DNA from: Schleiferiaceae bacterium
GTDB lineage: Bacteria; Bacteroidota; Bacteroidia; Flavobacteriales; Schleiferiaceae
DNA length: 64,000 nucleotides
Assembly: GCA_029254375.1 (NCBI GenBank)
Contig: JAQWXR010000018.1
Coordinates: forward strand, 1 to 64,000
Direction of reading: 5' to 3'
A model generated the notes under the pieces. That model searched no databases. It saw only the letters and a program-made list of their open reading frames with translations, and had not been told where the DNA came from. Of this stretch, positions 39,411 through 48,703 are shown piece by piece (positions within the stretch are counted from its first letter, which is position 1; the number at the start of each line of letters is the position of its first letter). The position numbers and the translations under genes were made by a program.

Positions 39411-40277
39411 TTAGAGAAAAAAGCGACGCGCAGCGTTGTGTGCTGCTTCAAGGGCCAGCGGGGATACATTGGTCTGGATACCTTCGGACAAAGCGAAGGT
39501 TAACAGGCTTTCGGAAGGCAAATTCCCGCACAATTGATCTTGTGCCAAAGGGCAGCCTCCGTAACCCAGTAAGGCGGAGTCAAATCGACAAACGCCTGCT
39601 TCCCATCCAGCTTGGACTAAGCCAGAGCGCAACGAATACCCTGATGGTACATGAAGATGCAAGCCGAGATTCGCTGCAGGACTAGCACGCCGACAGGTGG
39701 TCACTAATTCGCTGATGCTCTCGGGACGGGCCATACCGACTGTGTCGCTGAGCGAAATCGCCTCAGGCTCAACCTCCAATTGGATGCGAGCAACCCAATG
39801 AGCTACTTCCTCAACGCTGAAGGGCTCGCCATATGGATTCCCAAAAGCCATGCTGACGTACACCACCAGCGACTTTCCTGATTGACGGATCATCTTCGCA
39901 TGACCGCTCAGTTCTTCCATGGCTTGTTCGCATGTTCGATTGGTGTTGCGTCGCTGAAATTCATCGGACGCGGAAAAAGGAAAACCGATCACATCCACCT
40001 GAGGGTGCGCACATGCGGACGATACACCATGGCGATTCGCTGCAATGACTAAGAATCTGTTCTTCCCTTTAACCTTCGAAAGTCTGCTTAGAACTTCCGA
40101 ACTATCAGCCATTTGAGGGATGGCCTTGGGTGAGACGAAGCTGCCTATGTCAATGCTGTCAAAGCCCACCTCCATGAGGTGTTCCAGGTACTCCACCTTG
40201 GCGTCGGTAGATAAGGGATGTGGATAGCCTTGCATAGCGTCCCGCGGGCATTCCACCCAAATCAACTTCTTTTCCAT
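39411..40277 (-). CDS. Hydroxymethylglutaryl-CoA lyase
   Basis: VECPRDAMQGYPHPLSTDAKVEYLEHLMEVGFDSIDIGSFVSPKAIPQMADS; ISLSDTVGMA; GLHLHVPSG; GYGGCPLAQDQLCGNLPSE. Confidence 0.9.
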   Translation of the reverse strand: MEKKLIWVECPRDAMQGYPHPLSTDAKVEYLEHLMEVGFDSIDIGSFVSPKAIPQMADSSEVLSRLSKVKGKNRFLVIAANRHGVSSACAHPQVDVIGFPFSASDEFQRRNTNRTCEQAMEELSGHAKMIRQSGKSLVVYVSMAFGNPYGEPFSVEEVAHWVARIQLEVEPEAISLSDTVGMARPESISELVTTCRRASPAANLGLHLHVPSGYSLRSGLVQAGWEAGVCRFDSALLGYGGCPLAQDQLCGNLPSESLLTFALSEGIQTNVSPLALEAAHNAARRFFL

Positions 40278-41293
40278 ACCTCCTGTAATTTACTCACCAA
40301 AGCAGGCCCTTCATACACAAAGCCCGTATATACCTGAACGAGATCAGCCCCTGCATTCAACTTGTCGCGAACATCCTGGGCATGAAACACGCCTCCTACA
40401 CCAATGATGGAAATTTGATCATGCACGGCTTCGCGCACCCACTCAACGACTTGCGTGCTGCGCGCAACTATAGGTCGGCCAGATAATCCTCCCGCGCCGA
40501 TAGATTGGATCCGCTGAGCTGTCGCACTCAATCCAGAACGATCAATGGTTGTATTCGTGGCAATCAGCCCTTGGAAACCTGACTCAACCGCTAAACGCGC
40601 CATGCCTTGTACTTCATCTTTACTCAGGTCAGGGGCAATTTTAACGGCAAGAGGAATCGAACCAAGTCGATTATTCTCCTCGACTACGGCCTCAAGAAGC
40701 ACTTTAAGAGCCTTTTCATGTTGTAAATCCCTTAGTCCAGGCGTATTCGGCGAGGATATATTGATCGTGAAATAATCAACGGTTCCAGAAAGCATTTGCA
40801 TGGCTCTGATATAGTCATTCACAGCGTCTTGATTCGCTGTGTCTTTATTCTTTCCAATGTTTCCGCCTACAATGCCCAAGTTGGGATCTCTTTTGGCCAA
40901 ACGTTTGGCCGCATCTTCAGCCCCTCGATTATTGAAGCCCATGCGGTTAATGATCGCTTGATCTTGAGGAAGTCGGAATACGCGTGGCTGTGGATTCCCT
41001 GCTTGTGGCCGAGGAGTTAGGGTTCCAACCTCCACGTGACTGAATCCCAACGAAAAGAAGCCTCGGACTGCCTCAGCATTTTTATCTAATCCCGCGGCTA
41101 GGCCTACGGGATGACGAAACTGTAGCCCCATGGCCTCTACTGGTCTTGAAGCAATCTCTCCTGCCCAAGCAGATAAAAGACGACGGCCAAGGGCACTTGA
41201 CTGTAGGACTTTAAGTTGAGCCATCGTCAAATTGTGTGCTTTTTCTGCCGAAAGAGCAAAAAGCATGGGTCGAAGCAAAGTGTTATACAGCAT
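40262..41293 (-). CDS. pyrD: Quinone-dependent dihydroorotate dehydrogenase
   Basis: HPVGLAAGLDKNAEAVRGFFSLGFSHVEVGTLTPRPQAGNP; NISSPNTPGLRDLQ; GGLSGRPI; IIGVGGV; start at MLYNTLLRP. Confidence 0.95.
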   Translation of the reverse strand: MLYNTLLRPMLFALSAEKAHNLTMAQLKVLQSSALGRRLLSAWAGEIASRPVEAMGLQFRHPVGLAAGLDKNAEAVRGFFSLGFSHVEVGTLTPRPQAGNPQPRVFRLPQDQAIINRMGFNNRGAEDAAKRLAKRDPNLGIVGGNIGKNKDTANQDAVNDYIRAMQMLSGTVDYFTINISSPNTPGLRDLQHEKALKVLLEAVVEENNRLGSIPLAVKIAPDLSKDEVQGMARLAVESGFQGLIATNTTIDRSGLSATAQRIQSIGAGGLSGRPIVARSTQVVEWVREAVHDQISIIGVGGVFHAQDVRDKLNAGADLVQVYTGFVYEGPALVSKLQEVWKRS

Positions 41294-41299
41294 ACTCCA

Positions 41300-41307
41300 C
41301 AAAAGTA
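41300..41307 (-). promoter_or_regulatory. TACTTTTG -7-type motif for pyrD
   Basis: CAAAAGTA on plus strand, 6 nt upstream of pyrD start. Confidence 0.45.
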
Positions 41308-41311
41308 GGGT

Positions 41312-41319
41312 TAGATTTG
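41312..41319 (+). promoter_or_regulatory. TAGATTTG -7-type motif for smpB
   Basis: TAnnTTTG ends 4 nt before GTG at 41324. Confidence 0.45.
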
Positions 41320-41323
41320 CCCC

Positions 41324-41764
41324 GTGAACCCTGTCATTCAGAATCGTCAAGCTCGATTTGCCTATCAACTAGAGGATTTCTTCACCGCTGGTCTTCAATT
41401 ATACGGTACCGAAGTGAAATCGCTCCGCGAAGGAAAAGGCAATTTATCGGATAGTTATTGCTACATCAGCGATACAGGTGAATTGTGGATTAAAAATCTG
41501 CACATCTCGGAGTTTCGCTTGGGTACCCATATGAACCACCTTCCATTGCGCGAGCGCAAGTTGCTTTTGAAGAAGAATGAATTGGTCAAAATTCAAAAAG
41601 CTTTGAAAGATGTGGGTACGACGGTGATTCCCCTCAAATTGTTTTTCAGCCCACGCGGTTGGGCTAAACTCGAAATCGCCACAGCCAAAGGCAAAAAATT
41701 ACACGATAAACGTGCGGCAATAAAAGAGCGCGATATTGATCGGGATACGCGAAGAGAGTTATGA
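41324..41764 (+). CDS. smpB: SsrA-binding protein SmpB (GTG start)
   Basis: NRQARFAYQLEDFFTAGLQLYGTEVKSLREGKGNLSDSYCYI; KKLHDKRAAIKERDIDRDTRREL. Confidence 0.96.
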   Translation: MNPVIQNRQARFAYQLEDFFTAGLQLYGTEVKSLREGKGNLSDSYCYISDTGELWIKNLHISEFRLGTHMNHLPLRERKLLLKKNELVKIQKALKDVGTTVIPLKLFFSPRGWAKLEIATAKGKKLHDKRAAIKERDIDRDTRREL

Positions 41765-41769
41765 TTGGC

Positions 41770-42426
41770 TTAACGGCCTGTATTGACGTCCTTCAGCATG
41801 GGGACGAACCTAAATTGCCCCAAAACTTCTTCTTGACGCAAGCCTGCTTTATCCGTCCAAACCGCATGCATGCTTTGCTCGCTTTCCACTTCGCCGACAG
41901 GCACTATTAAACGTCCTCCAGGACGCAGCTGCTCCAAAAGCTCCTGAGGCAAAGCCGGTGCAGCAGCCGTCACCAAAATGCCATCAAATGGGGCAAAAGC
42001 GGGCATTCCTTTATATCCATCCCCAAACTTTTGGCTTACCCTGTAGCCTAGATCGAGCAGCAAGCTTTTAGAGAAGTCGAAAAGCTCTTTTTGACGTTCA
42101 ATGGTATAAACCTTGTACCCCATCGCCGCTAAAACGGCAGCCTGGTAGCCCGAGCCCGTGCCGATTTCGAGAATCTTAGAACCACTCGGAGCCCGCAAAG
42201 CTTCCGTCTGAAACGCGACCGTATAGGGTTGAGAAATCGTCTGCTGCGCACGAATTGGAAAAGCGGCATCCCGATAGGCATACTGCTCAAACGAACTATC
42301 CAGAAACAAATGGCGAGGAACCTGACTGATCGCATCAAGGACCCCTTCATCCATAATTCCACGCTCGCGAAGCTGCTCGACAAGCTGTAAACGTTGGCCT
42401 TGGTGCCGTGGAGAATCGGTGCGCAT
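41770..42426 (-). CDS. pcm: Protein-L-isoaspartate O-methyltransferase
   Basis: YRDAAFPIRAQQTISQPYTVAFQTEAL; ILEIGTGSGYQAAVLA; GILVTAAAPALPQELLEQLRPGGRLIVPVG. Confidence 0.93.
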   Translation of the reverse strand: MRTDSPRHQGQRLQLVEQLRERGIMDEGVLDAISQVPRHLFLDSSFEQYAYRDAAFPIRAQQTISQPYTVAFQTEALRAPSGSKILEIGTGSGYQAAVLAAMGYKVYTIERQKELFDFSKSLLLDLGYRVSQKFGDGYKGMPAFAPFDGILVTAAAPALPQELLEQLRPGGRLIVPVGEVESEQSMHAVWTDKAGLRQEEVLGQFRFVPMLKDVNTGR

Positions 42427-42459
42427 GAAGGCCTGCAAATTACAAAGCCGCCACTGCTT

Positions 42460-42467
42460 TACCTTTG
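42460..42467 (+). promoter_or_regulatory. TACCTTTG -7-type motif upstream of exported protein gene
   Basis: TAnnTTTG ends 4 nt before ATG at 42472. Confidence 0.4.
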
Positions 42468-42471
42468 CCCC

Positions 42472-43392
42472 ATGCAGGAAAGTTTTACACGATTCATCGG
42501 ACTTGGAATGTGCGTGATCATTGCGTTTTGGAATTGCGATCGTGCACAAATCGATGAACCAGCGTTTCTACATGTGGAATCCCTGGCACTCGCGCCGGTA
42601 AGTAATGCGGCATTTGGGAATACCAGCTCGAAGGTTACCACCGCGTGGGTAGAGGTTAATGGACAGAATTTGGGGGCACATCACTTGCCCTTTAACCTAC
42701 CCGTTCTTATTGATGGGGAAGGTCCAGCCGAGGTTCGCCTGTATCCTGGGATCAACATTAATGGCATAGCTAGTTTTCGGGGAATCTATCCGTTCTACAC
42801 CGACTACAGTGCTCAGGTCAATTTGCAGCGAGGCAAAACCAGCCAAGTTCCTGCCGGAGGCCCAAATGTTTTGGCCTATGACTACAGCGGTCTGGGCGGA
42901 AATCTTATAGTCGAAAATCTAGAGAATTTTGAATCCGTTGGTCAGCGCCTTGTGGCCACGAGTCAAAGTGATACTAGCTGGATTTTGGTAAATGATGCTG
43001 CGCTGAAATTCCCGGCTCCCATGGGGGAATCTAATGTGTACAGTGGGATGGCTATTCTAGACACCGGAATTACTCGTTTTGAGGTTCATAGTCTAGAGCG
43101 CTATGTGTTGCCGAAATTAAGTGCGAACGTATACGTCGAATTGGATTACCGTTGCAGTCAACCGTTGAGTATTGGCGTCATTGCCTATCGACCAGGCCAA
43201 ATTATTCAGATGCCCACGGCTACACTAAATCCTAGTTCAACCTGGAATCACGCCTACATCAATTTGATCACCGAAGTGTCCGGTGTACCCGACGCCTCGG
43301 ACTTTCGAATTTATATCGGAACCATTAAGGCAGGTAACGGGAAGTTGGACACTGTGTTAGTAGATAATGTGCGTTTAGTCTATCGCCCGTGA
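42472..43392 (+). CDS. Hypothetical exported protein (possible lipoprotein)
   Basis: MQESFTRFIGLGMCVIIAFWNCDRAQ hydrophobic N-term with Cys; beta-rich remainder; coupled to next gene. Confidence 0.6.
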   Translation: MQESFTRFIGLGMCVIIAFWNCDRAQIDEPAFLHVESLALAPVSNAAFGNTSSKVTTAWVEVNGQNLGAHHLPFNLPVLIDGEGPAEVRLYPGININGIASFRGIYPFYTDYSAQVNLQRGKTSQVPAGGPNVLAYDYSGLGGNLIVENLENFESVGQRLVATSQSDTSWILVNDAALKFPAPMGESNVYSGMAILDTGITRFEVHSLERYVLPKLSANVYVELDYRCSQPLSIGVIAYRPGQIIQMPTATLNPSSTWNHAYINLITEVSGVPDASDFRIYIGTIKAGNGKLDTVLVDNVRLVYRP

Positions 43393-44822
43393 GTCCGAGG
43401 AGTCGACATCTCAATCGTGTCGCTCACGGGTGGCGAATAGCATATCAAGTGTGGGATATTCTCGGTGGCCTGTTGGCCTACACCGCATTGTATAGCTTTA
43501 GAAAGAACATCCTCGAGCCCGCTCGTTTTGGCTTACCTGAAATGGCCTGGGACAGCTTTTTCTACTGGGGGGCCCTGATCACGGCGGGACTCTGGTTCAT
43601 GTCTATGATGATGGTAGGGTTGTACTTACGACCCTTGCGTAAGAGTCGGCTTAAAGAACTGAGCAAAGCCCTTCAGGTCTGGGCCATATTTAGCGTGATG
43701 TATTTCATGCTCTTCATTTTGGATGACTTCGTGGAGGGCTATAGTGGCTACTTTAAAAGTGCGGGCTTGTTTTCTGGCTTCTTACTGCTTTGGACGGTTT
43801 TAGGTAAAATTCTCCTGGGCTATATTATTCGGCATCGCATTAAGCTTCGGAAATTCACCTTTCCGACCTTACTGATTGGAGATCGCGAAACCCTAAGTCA
43901 ACATATTGAAGGACTTCTTCGGCACGCCTATGAGTCAGGTGAGGTACTGGCTGGCTGGATTAATACAGAAGGCAACGGCGATCGTTCGCCGCTTCAAAAT
44001 CTACCCATGCTCGGTCAGCCGGATGATGTAGGCCATTGGGTTGACAAGCTTCATGTGGAAGATTGCATATTAGCCCTTCCGTCGCAGCAGCATGATCGCC
44101 TTACCCCACTCATTTTGGATCTCGAGATGCTGGGTGCTCGTATTTTCATGCTGCCCGACACCTATGGCATTCTCTCCGGCATGGTCGGAATTGACGAACA
44201 TGGGCTACCCTTGATGGAATGGCACCTAGATCCAATGGACCCTTGGCAGCGAAATACAAAGCGATTGGGTGATGTGATTCTCAGCGCCTTGGCACTTCTT
44301 GTGCTGAGTCCCTTGCTTATTTGGGTGGGAATATTGGTGAAGATGGACGGCGGCCCGGCATTTTATCGTCAAGAGCGTTTAGGCCGAAAAGCGAAGCCGT
44401 TCAAAATCGTCAAGTTCCGCTCCATGGGAATAGGAGCCGAACATTCAGGCCCACAACTGAGTTCGGAGGATGATCCGCGCATCACGCGTATCGGAAAGTG
44501 GTTAAGGAAATACCGTTTTGACGAGCTACCTCAATTCTGGAATGTGCTTGTAGGAGAAATGAGCCTCGTTGGTCCACGCCCTGAACGGGCCTTTTTTGCC
44601 GAACAAATCTTAGAAAAGGCCCCGCAATACCGGCACATCTACAAGGTTCAACCCGGCATCACCAGCTGGGGAATGGTTCGCTACGGCTATGCCAGCTCTG
44701 TGGATCAAATGATTCGGAGAATGGAGTACGACCTCGTATACATTGAGAACATGTCTTTTTTCAATGATATCAAGGTGGGGATTTATACCGTTTGGACCGT
44801 GATCCAAGGCCGCGGGAAGTAA
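43389..44822 (+). CDS. Undecaprenyl-phosphate sugar transferase (exopolysaccharide polyprenyl glycosylphosphotransferase family)
   Basis: N-terminal TM bundle; KRLGDVILSALALLVLSPLLIWVGILVKMDGGPAFYRQERLGRKAKPFKIVKFRSM; DELPQFWNVLVGEMSLVGPRPE; GTG start overlapping upstream stop. Confidence 0.93.
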   Translation: MSPRSRHLNRVAHGWRIAYQVWDILGGLLAYTALYSFRKNILEPARFGLPEMAWDSFFYWGALITAGLWFMSMMMVGLYLRPLRKSRLKELSKALQVWAIFSVMYFMLFILDDFVEGYSGYFKSAGLFSGFLLLWTVLGKILLGYIIRHRIKLRKFTFPTLLIGDRETLSQHIEGLLRHAYESGEVLAGWINTEGNGDRSPLQNLPMLGQPDDVGHWVDKLHVEDCILALPSQQHDRLTPLILDLEMLGARIFMLPDTYGILSGMVGIDEHGLPLMEWHLDPMDPWQRNTKRLGDVILSALALLVLSPLLIWVGILVKMDGGPAFYRQERLGRKAKPFKIVKFRSMGIGAEHSGPQLSSEDDPRITRIGKWLRKYRFDELPQFWNVLVGEMSLVGPRPERAFFAEQILEKAPQYRHIYKVQPGITSWGMVRYGYASSVDQMIRRMEYDLVYIENMSFFNDIKVGIYTVWTVIQGRGK

Positions 44823-44844
44823 TTGCTGCCCTATCTTTCGGGTC

Positions 44845-45738
44845 ATGAAAAATGTGACTGTATTAGGCGCTGGCACTATGGGCAACGGAATTGCGCATGT
44901 GCTTGCGAGCCATGGCATCAACGTCTCGCTATTTGATATTTCTCAAGGGGCGCTGGAAAAGGCGATCGGAACGATCCGAAAGAATTTGGATCGCCAAGTT
45001 TCAAAAGGAATGCACACCGCGGAGGAAGCCCGTGAGGCTATGGGGCGTATTCATTGCTTCGCTGATCTTGAGGTGGCCTTGAAGAGCGCCGAACTGGTGA
45101 TAGAAGCAGCTACCGAACGCGAGGAGCTAAAACTTCAAATATTTAAAGATCTTGATGCCAAAGCTCCGGCTGGTTGTATTCTTGCGAGCAACACCTCTTC
45201 CATCTCCATCGGCAAGATTGCTGCTGTGACTCAGCGACCTGATTTGGTCATCGGGATGCACTTTATGAATCCGGTACCGGTCATGAAATTGGTAGAAATT
45301 ATTCGAGGTTACAAGACCTCAGATGACACCACAGACGCGGTAATCGCCCTCGCTAAGGACCTGGGGAAAACAGCCATCGCCTGCCATGATTATCCAGGAT
45401 TTGTAGCGAACCGCATTCTTATGCCGATGATTAACGAAGCCATTGAAACATTGCAGACGGGCGTGGCTGGAGTAGCCGAAATCGATGGCATCATGAAGCT
45501 AGGCATGGCGCATCCTATGGGGCCCTTGCAACTGGCCGATTTTATTGGTTTAGATGTTTGTCTGAGTATCCTGAGGGTACTCCATGACGGCCTAGGACAG
45601 CCCAAGTATTCGCCCAATCCCCTCTTAGTCAATCTCGTCACCTCGGGCGACTTAGGCGTTAAATCCGGTCGAGGCTTTTACGATTACAGCCAGGGCACGA
45701 AGGACGCTCCGGTTGCTTATTTACCTACTCACGCTTAA
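44845..45738 (+). CDS. 3-hydroxybutyryl-CoA (3-hydroxyacyl-CoA) dehydrogenase
   Basis: VTVLGAGTMGNGIAHVLASHG; ASNTSSISIGKIA; IGMHFMNPVPVMKLVEII; PGFVANRILMPMINEA. Confidence 0.95.
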   Translation: MKNVTVLGAGTMGNGIAHVLASHGINVSLFDISQGALEKAIGTIRKNLDRQVSKGMHTAEEAREAMGRIHCFADLEVALKSAELVIEAATEREELKLQIFKDLDAKAPAGCILASNTSSISIGKIAAVTQRPDLVIGMHFMNPVPVMKLVEIIRGYKTSDDTTDAVIALAKDLGKTAIACHDYPGFVANRILMPMINEAIETLQTGVAGVAEIDGIMKLGMAHPMGPLQLADFIGLDVCLSILRVLHDGLGQPKYSPNPLLVNLVTSGDLGVKSGRGFYDYSQGTKDAPVAYLPTHA

Positions 45739-45748
45739 ACCCTGTATT

Positions 45749-46927
45749 ATGAATAAACTTCTCTCACTCGGAATGTTCGTTGGGCTTTCGATAAGCTCGT
45801 TGGCCCAAGTTAATTTAATTAACAAGGTGTCGGGCAATGGCGCGAATGATGACGGTAGCTTTGAATTCAAAACCCTGATTGACCTAGAGGCCACTCCCGT
45901 CAAAAACCAAGGCCAAACGGGAACATGCTGGTCCTACTCCACGACAGGCTTTATTGAATCTGAATTGATACGCATGGGCAAGCCTGCCATGGATTTGGCA
46001 GAAATGTACACCGTTCGCAAAGTCTACCAAGACAAAGCCAATCGCTATGTGCGCTTGCACGGCTATCTCAATTTCGCACAAGGTGGTGCCATGCCAGACA
46101 TGCTTTATGTCATCAAAAACCATGGCGCTGTGCCTCAGGATGCCTACCCTGGCTTGAACTACGGAAAGGATTACAACGACCACGATGAGCTCGAAGCCGC
46201 CTTAAAAGGCATTGTCGATGCCGTGGTGAATAAAAACTCGGGCACCGTAACTCCTGTTTGGAAAGAAGGATTTACTGGTTTCTTGGATGCCTATCTAGGT
46301 CCCGAGCCCAGTCTTTTTAAGTATGAAGGCAAGAGCTACACTCCTCGGACTTTTGCAGACAATGTTTTGGGAATCAAGCCAGACGACTATATTCAGCTCA
46401 CTTCCTACAGTCACCAGCCCTTCCAATCATGGTTTGCGATTGAAGTACCTGACAACTGGACCTGGGGACTTTCCTACAATGTTCCGTTGGACGATATGAT
46501 GGCGACCATTGACCATGCCCTGGAAAACGGATTCACAATTGCGTGGGCCACTGATGTTTCAGAGAAAGGCTTCTCCTTGAAGAATGGTGTGGCCGTGTTA
46601 CCCAGCAAACCCTGGAATAAAATGAGTGACGAGGAACGCTCTAGTGTTTACACCGGACCCCACGAGGAAATGGTGGTAACCCAAGAGCTTCGACAATTGG
46701 CCTATGACAATTACGAATCCACGGATGACCATGGCATGCAAATCGTCGGAAAGGTGGCCGATCAGACGGGAGCCATCTACTACATTGTAAAGAACTCTTG
46801 GGGTGAACGCGAAAACGCCTATCGCAGCGGCTATATCTATGCCTCTGAAGCATTTGTGCGCTACAAGACGCTTTCTATCCTTCTCCATAAGGGCGGAGTG
46901 CCTAAGAGAATCGCCAAAGGCATGTGA
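45749..46927 (+). CDS. Secreted C1 family (aminopeptidase C/bleomycin hydrolase-like) cysteine peptidase
   Basis: Signal MNKLLSLGMFVGLSISSLAQ; NQGQTGTCWSYSTTGFIESE (Cys), DDHGMQIVG (His), VKNSWG (Asn). Confidence 0.88.
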   Translation: MNKLLSLGMFVGLSISSLAQVNLINKVSGNGANDDGSFEFKTLIDLEATPVKNQGQTGTCWSYSTTGFIESELIRMGKPAMDLAEMYTVRKVYQDKANRYVRLHGYLNFAQGGAMPDMLYVIKNHGAVPQDAYPGLNYGKDYNDHDELEAALKGIVDAVVNKNSGTVTPVWKEGFTGFLDAYLGPEPSLFKYEGKSYTPRTFADNVLGIKPDDYIQLTSYSHQPFQSWFAIEVPDNWTWGLSYNVPLDDMMATIDHALENGFTIAWATDVSEKGFSLKNGVAVLPSKPWNKMSDEERSSVYTGPHEEMVVTQELRQLAYDNYESTDDHGMQIVGKVADQTGAIYYIVKNSWGERENAYRSGYIYASEAFVRYKTLSILLHKGGVPKRIAKGM

Positions 46928-48697
46928 TCACATACGCTCGGGTGCGACGATGCCCAATAAGGCCATACCGCGCTGGAGAGCACCGGCGACTTGCCTGGAC
47001 AATGCTATACGGAACGCCGCATTTTGCGGCGTTTCGGCATTTAAAACAGAATGAACTTGGTAGAATCCATTGTAGATTTTGGCAAGATCATATAGGAAAC
47101 CTGCCACATCACTCGGGTTCTGGTCCGCTGCAGCCTTCTGAACCACCGAAGGGAACTTCGAAAGGCATTTGATGACTTCCTTCTCTTTATCTGCTAAATG
47201 GATGTCCTCCCATGTCCAAGGACCAGCATGTCCTGATTTTCTTAGGATGGAACAAATCCGAGCATGGGTGTATTGCAAAAAGGGCCCCGTGTTGCCATTG
47301 AAATCGATGGATTCTTCAGGATTGAAGACCATCCTCTTGCGAGGGTCGACTTTTAGAATAAAGTACTTCAAGGCACCATGTCCCAACGTGCGATATAAAA
47401 CACTCTGCTCCTCCAGTGAAAGGCCTTCAACTTTACCTAATTCCTCTGAAATCCTGCGGGCGCCAGCTTCCATTTCATCCAATAAATCATCCGCATCGAC
47501 TACGGTGCCTTCGCGGGATTTCATTCGTCCCGACGGTAAGTCTACCATGCCATAGGATAGATGTGAAAGCGTACTAGCCCAGGTGTAGCCGAGTTTTTGA
47601 AGAATAAGAAAAAGCACCTTGAAGTGGTAATCCTGCTCGTTACCTACCACATAGGTCAGAGAATCCATCTGAAAGTCTGAAAAACGTTGGATGGCGGTCC
47701 CAATATCTTGGGTCATGTACACCGAGGTGCCATCCTTTCGAAGAACTAATTTTTCATCTAGTCCATCATCTGTCAAGTCAATCCAAACAGATCCGTCCTC
47801 ACGGCGGTAAAAAATCCCCTGTGCCAGCCCAGTTTCAATATCCTTTTTGCCAAGAACATAGGTTTGGGATTCAAAGTAGTTTTTATCAAACTGCACCCCG
47901 AGACGATCATAGGTGGCATTAAAGCCTTCATATACCCACGCATTCATGGTATTCCAAAGCTCCATTACTTCAGGGTTCCCTGATTCCCAGTCTTGAAGCA
48001 TTTGTTGAACATGAATCATGCAAGGTGCTCTTTTCGTGGCGTCTACTTCTGAATATCCCTCTGCCATTAATTCGGCCACTTCACGTTTAAGTAGCTGATC
48101 AAATCGCACATAGTATTCGCCTACGAAATGATCTCCTTTGATTCCTCTAGTGGCTGGAGTTTCTCCGTTTCCGAACATTTTCCAAGCATACATGCTCTTA
48201 CAGATATGTACCCCGCGATCATTGATGATTTGGACCTGAATCACCTGTTTGCCAGTCGCTTGAATCAATTTAGACACAGAATAGCCTAAGAGATTATTGC
48301 GAATATGCCCAAGGTGCAGTGGCTTATTCGTATTGGGGGACGAATATTCCACCATGGCGGCAGGAAGGTCTGGATTCAACGGAACAATCCCCCATTGAGG
48401 ATCGACGAGCATTTGGTCCATCGCAGATTGCAATGGGGCATCCGATAGGCTCAGATTGAGAAATCCTTTCACGACATTATACGCAGAGACATCAGAAGCC
48501 TGGCGCATGAGGGACGCACCGATGTCTTCGGCCGTAGCTTCGGGGCTCAAGCGACTCACTTTGAGATAGGGAAATACAACCAAGGTTAGATCTCCCTCAA
48601 ATTCCTTTCGAGTTTCTTGCAAGTCGATATTGGCTTGCTCGATTCCATAAAGTTCTTTCAAGGTGGTGGCAATGGCCGCTTCCAGTCCTGTGTTCAT
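46928..48697 (-). CDS. argS: Arginyl-tRNA synthetase
   Basis: VEYSSPNTNKPLHLGHIRNNLLGYSVSKLIQATGKQVIQVQIINDRG; C-term anticodon-binding helix bundle. Confidence 0.96.
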   Translation of the reverse strand: MNTGLEAAIATTLKELYGIEQANIDLQETRKEFEGDLTLVVFPYLKVSRLSPEATAEDIGASLMRQASDVSAYNVVKGFLNLSLSDAPLQSAMDQMLVDPQWGIVPLNPDLPAAMVEYSSPNTNKPLHLGHIRNNLLGYSVSKLIQATGKQVIQVQIINDRGVHICKSMYAWKMFGNGETPATRGIKGDHFVGEYYVRFDQLLKREVAELMAEGYSEVDATKRAPCMIHVQQMLQDWESGNPEVMELWNTMNAWVYEGFNATYDRLGVQFDKNYFESQTYVLGKKDIETGLAQGIFYRREDGSVWIDLTDDGLDEKLVLRKDGTSVYMTQDIGTAIQRFSDFQMDSLTYVVGNEQDYHFKVLFLILQKLGYTWASTLSHLSYGMVDLPSGRMKSREGTVVDADDLLDEMEAGARRISEELGKVEGLSLEEQSVLYRTLGHGALKYFILKVDPRKRMVFNPEESIDFNGNTGPFLQYTHARICSILRKSGHAGPWTWEDIHLADKEKEVIKCLSKFPSVVQKAAADQNPSDVAGFLYDLAKIYNGFYQVHSVLNAETPQNAAFRIALSRQVAGALQRGMALLGIVAPERM

Positions 48698-48703
48698 AAG
48701 GGT

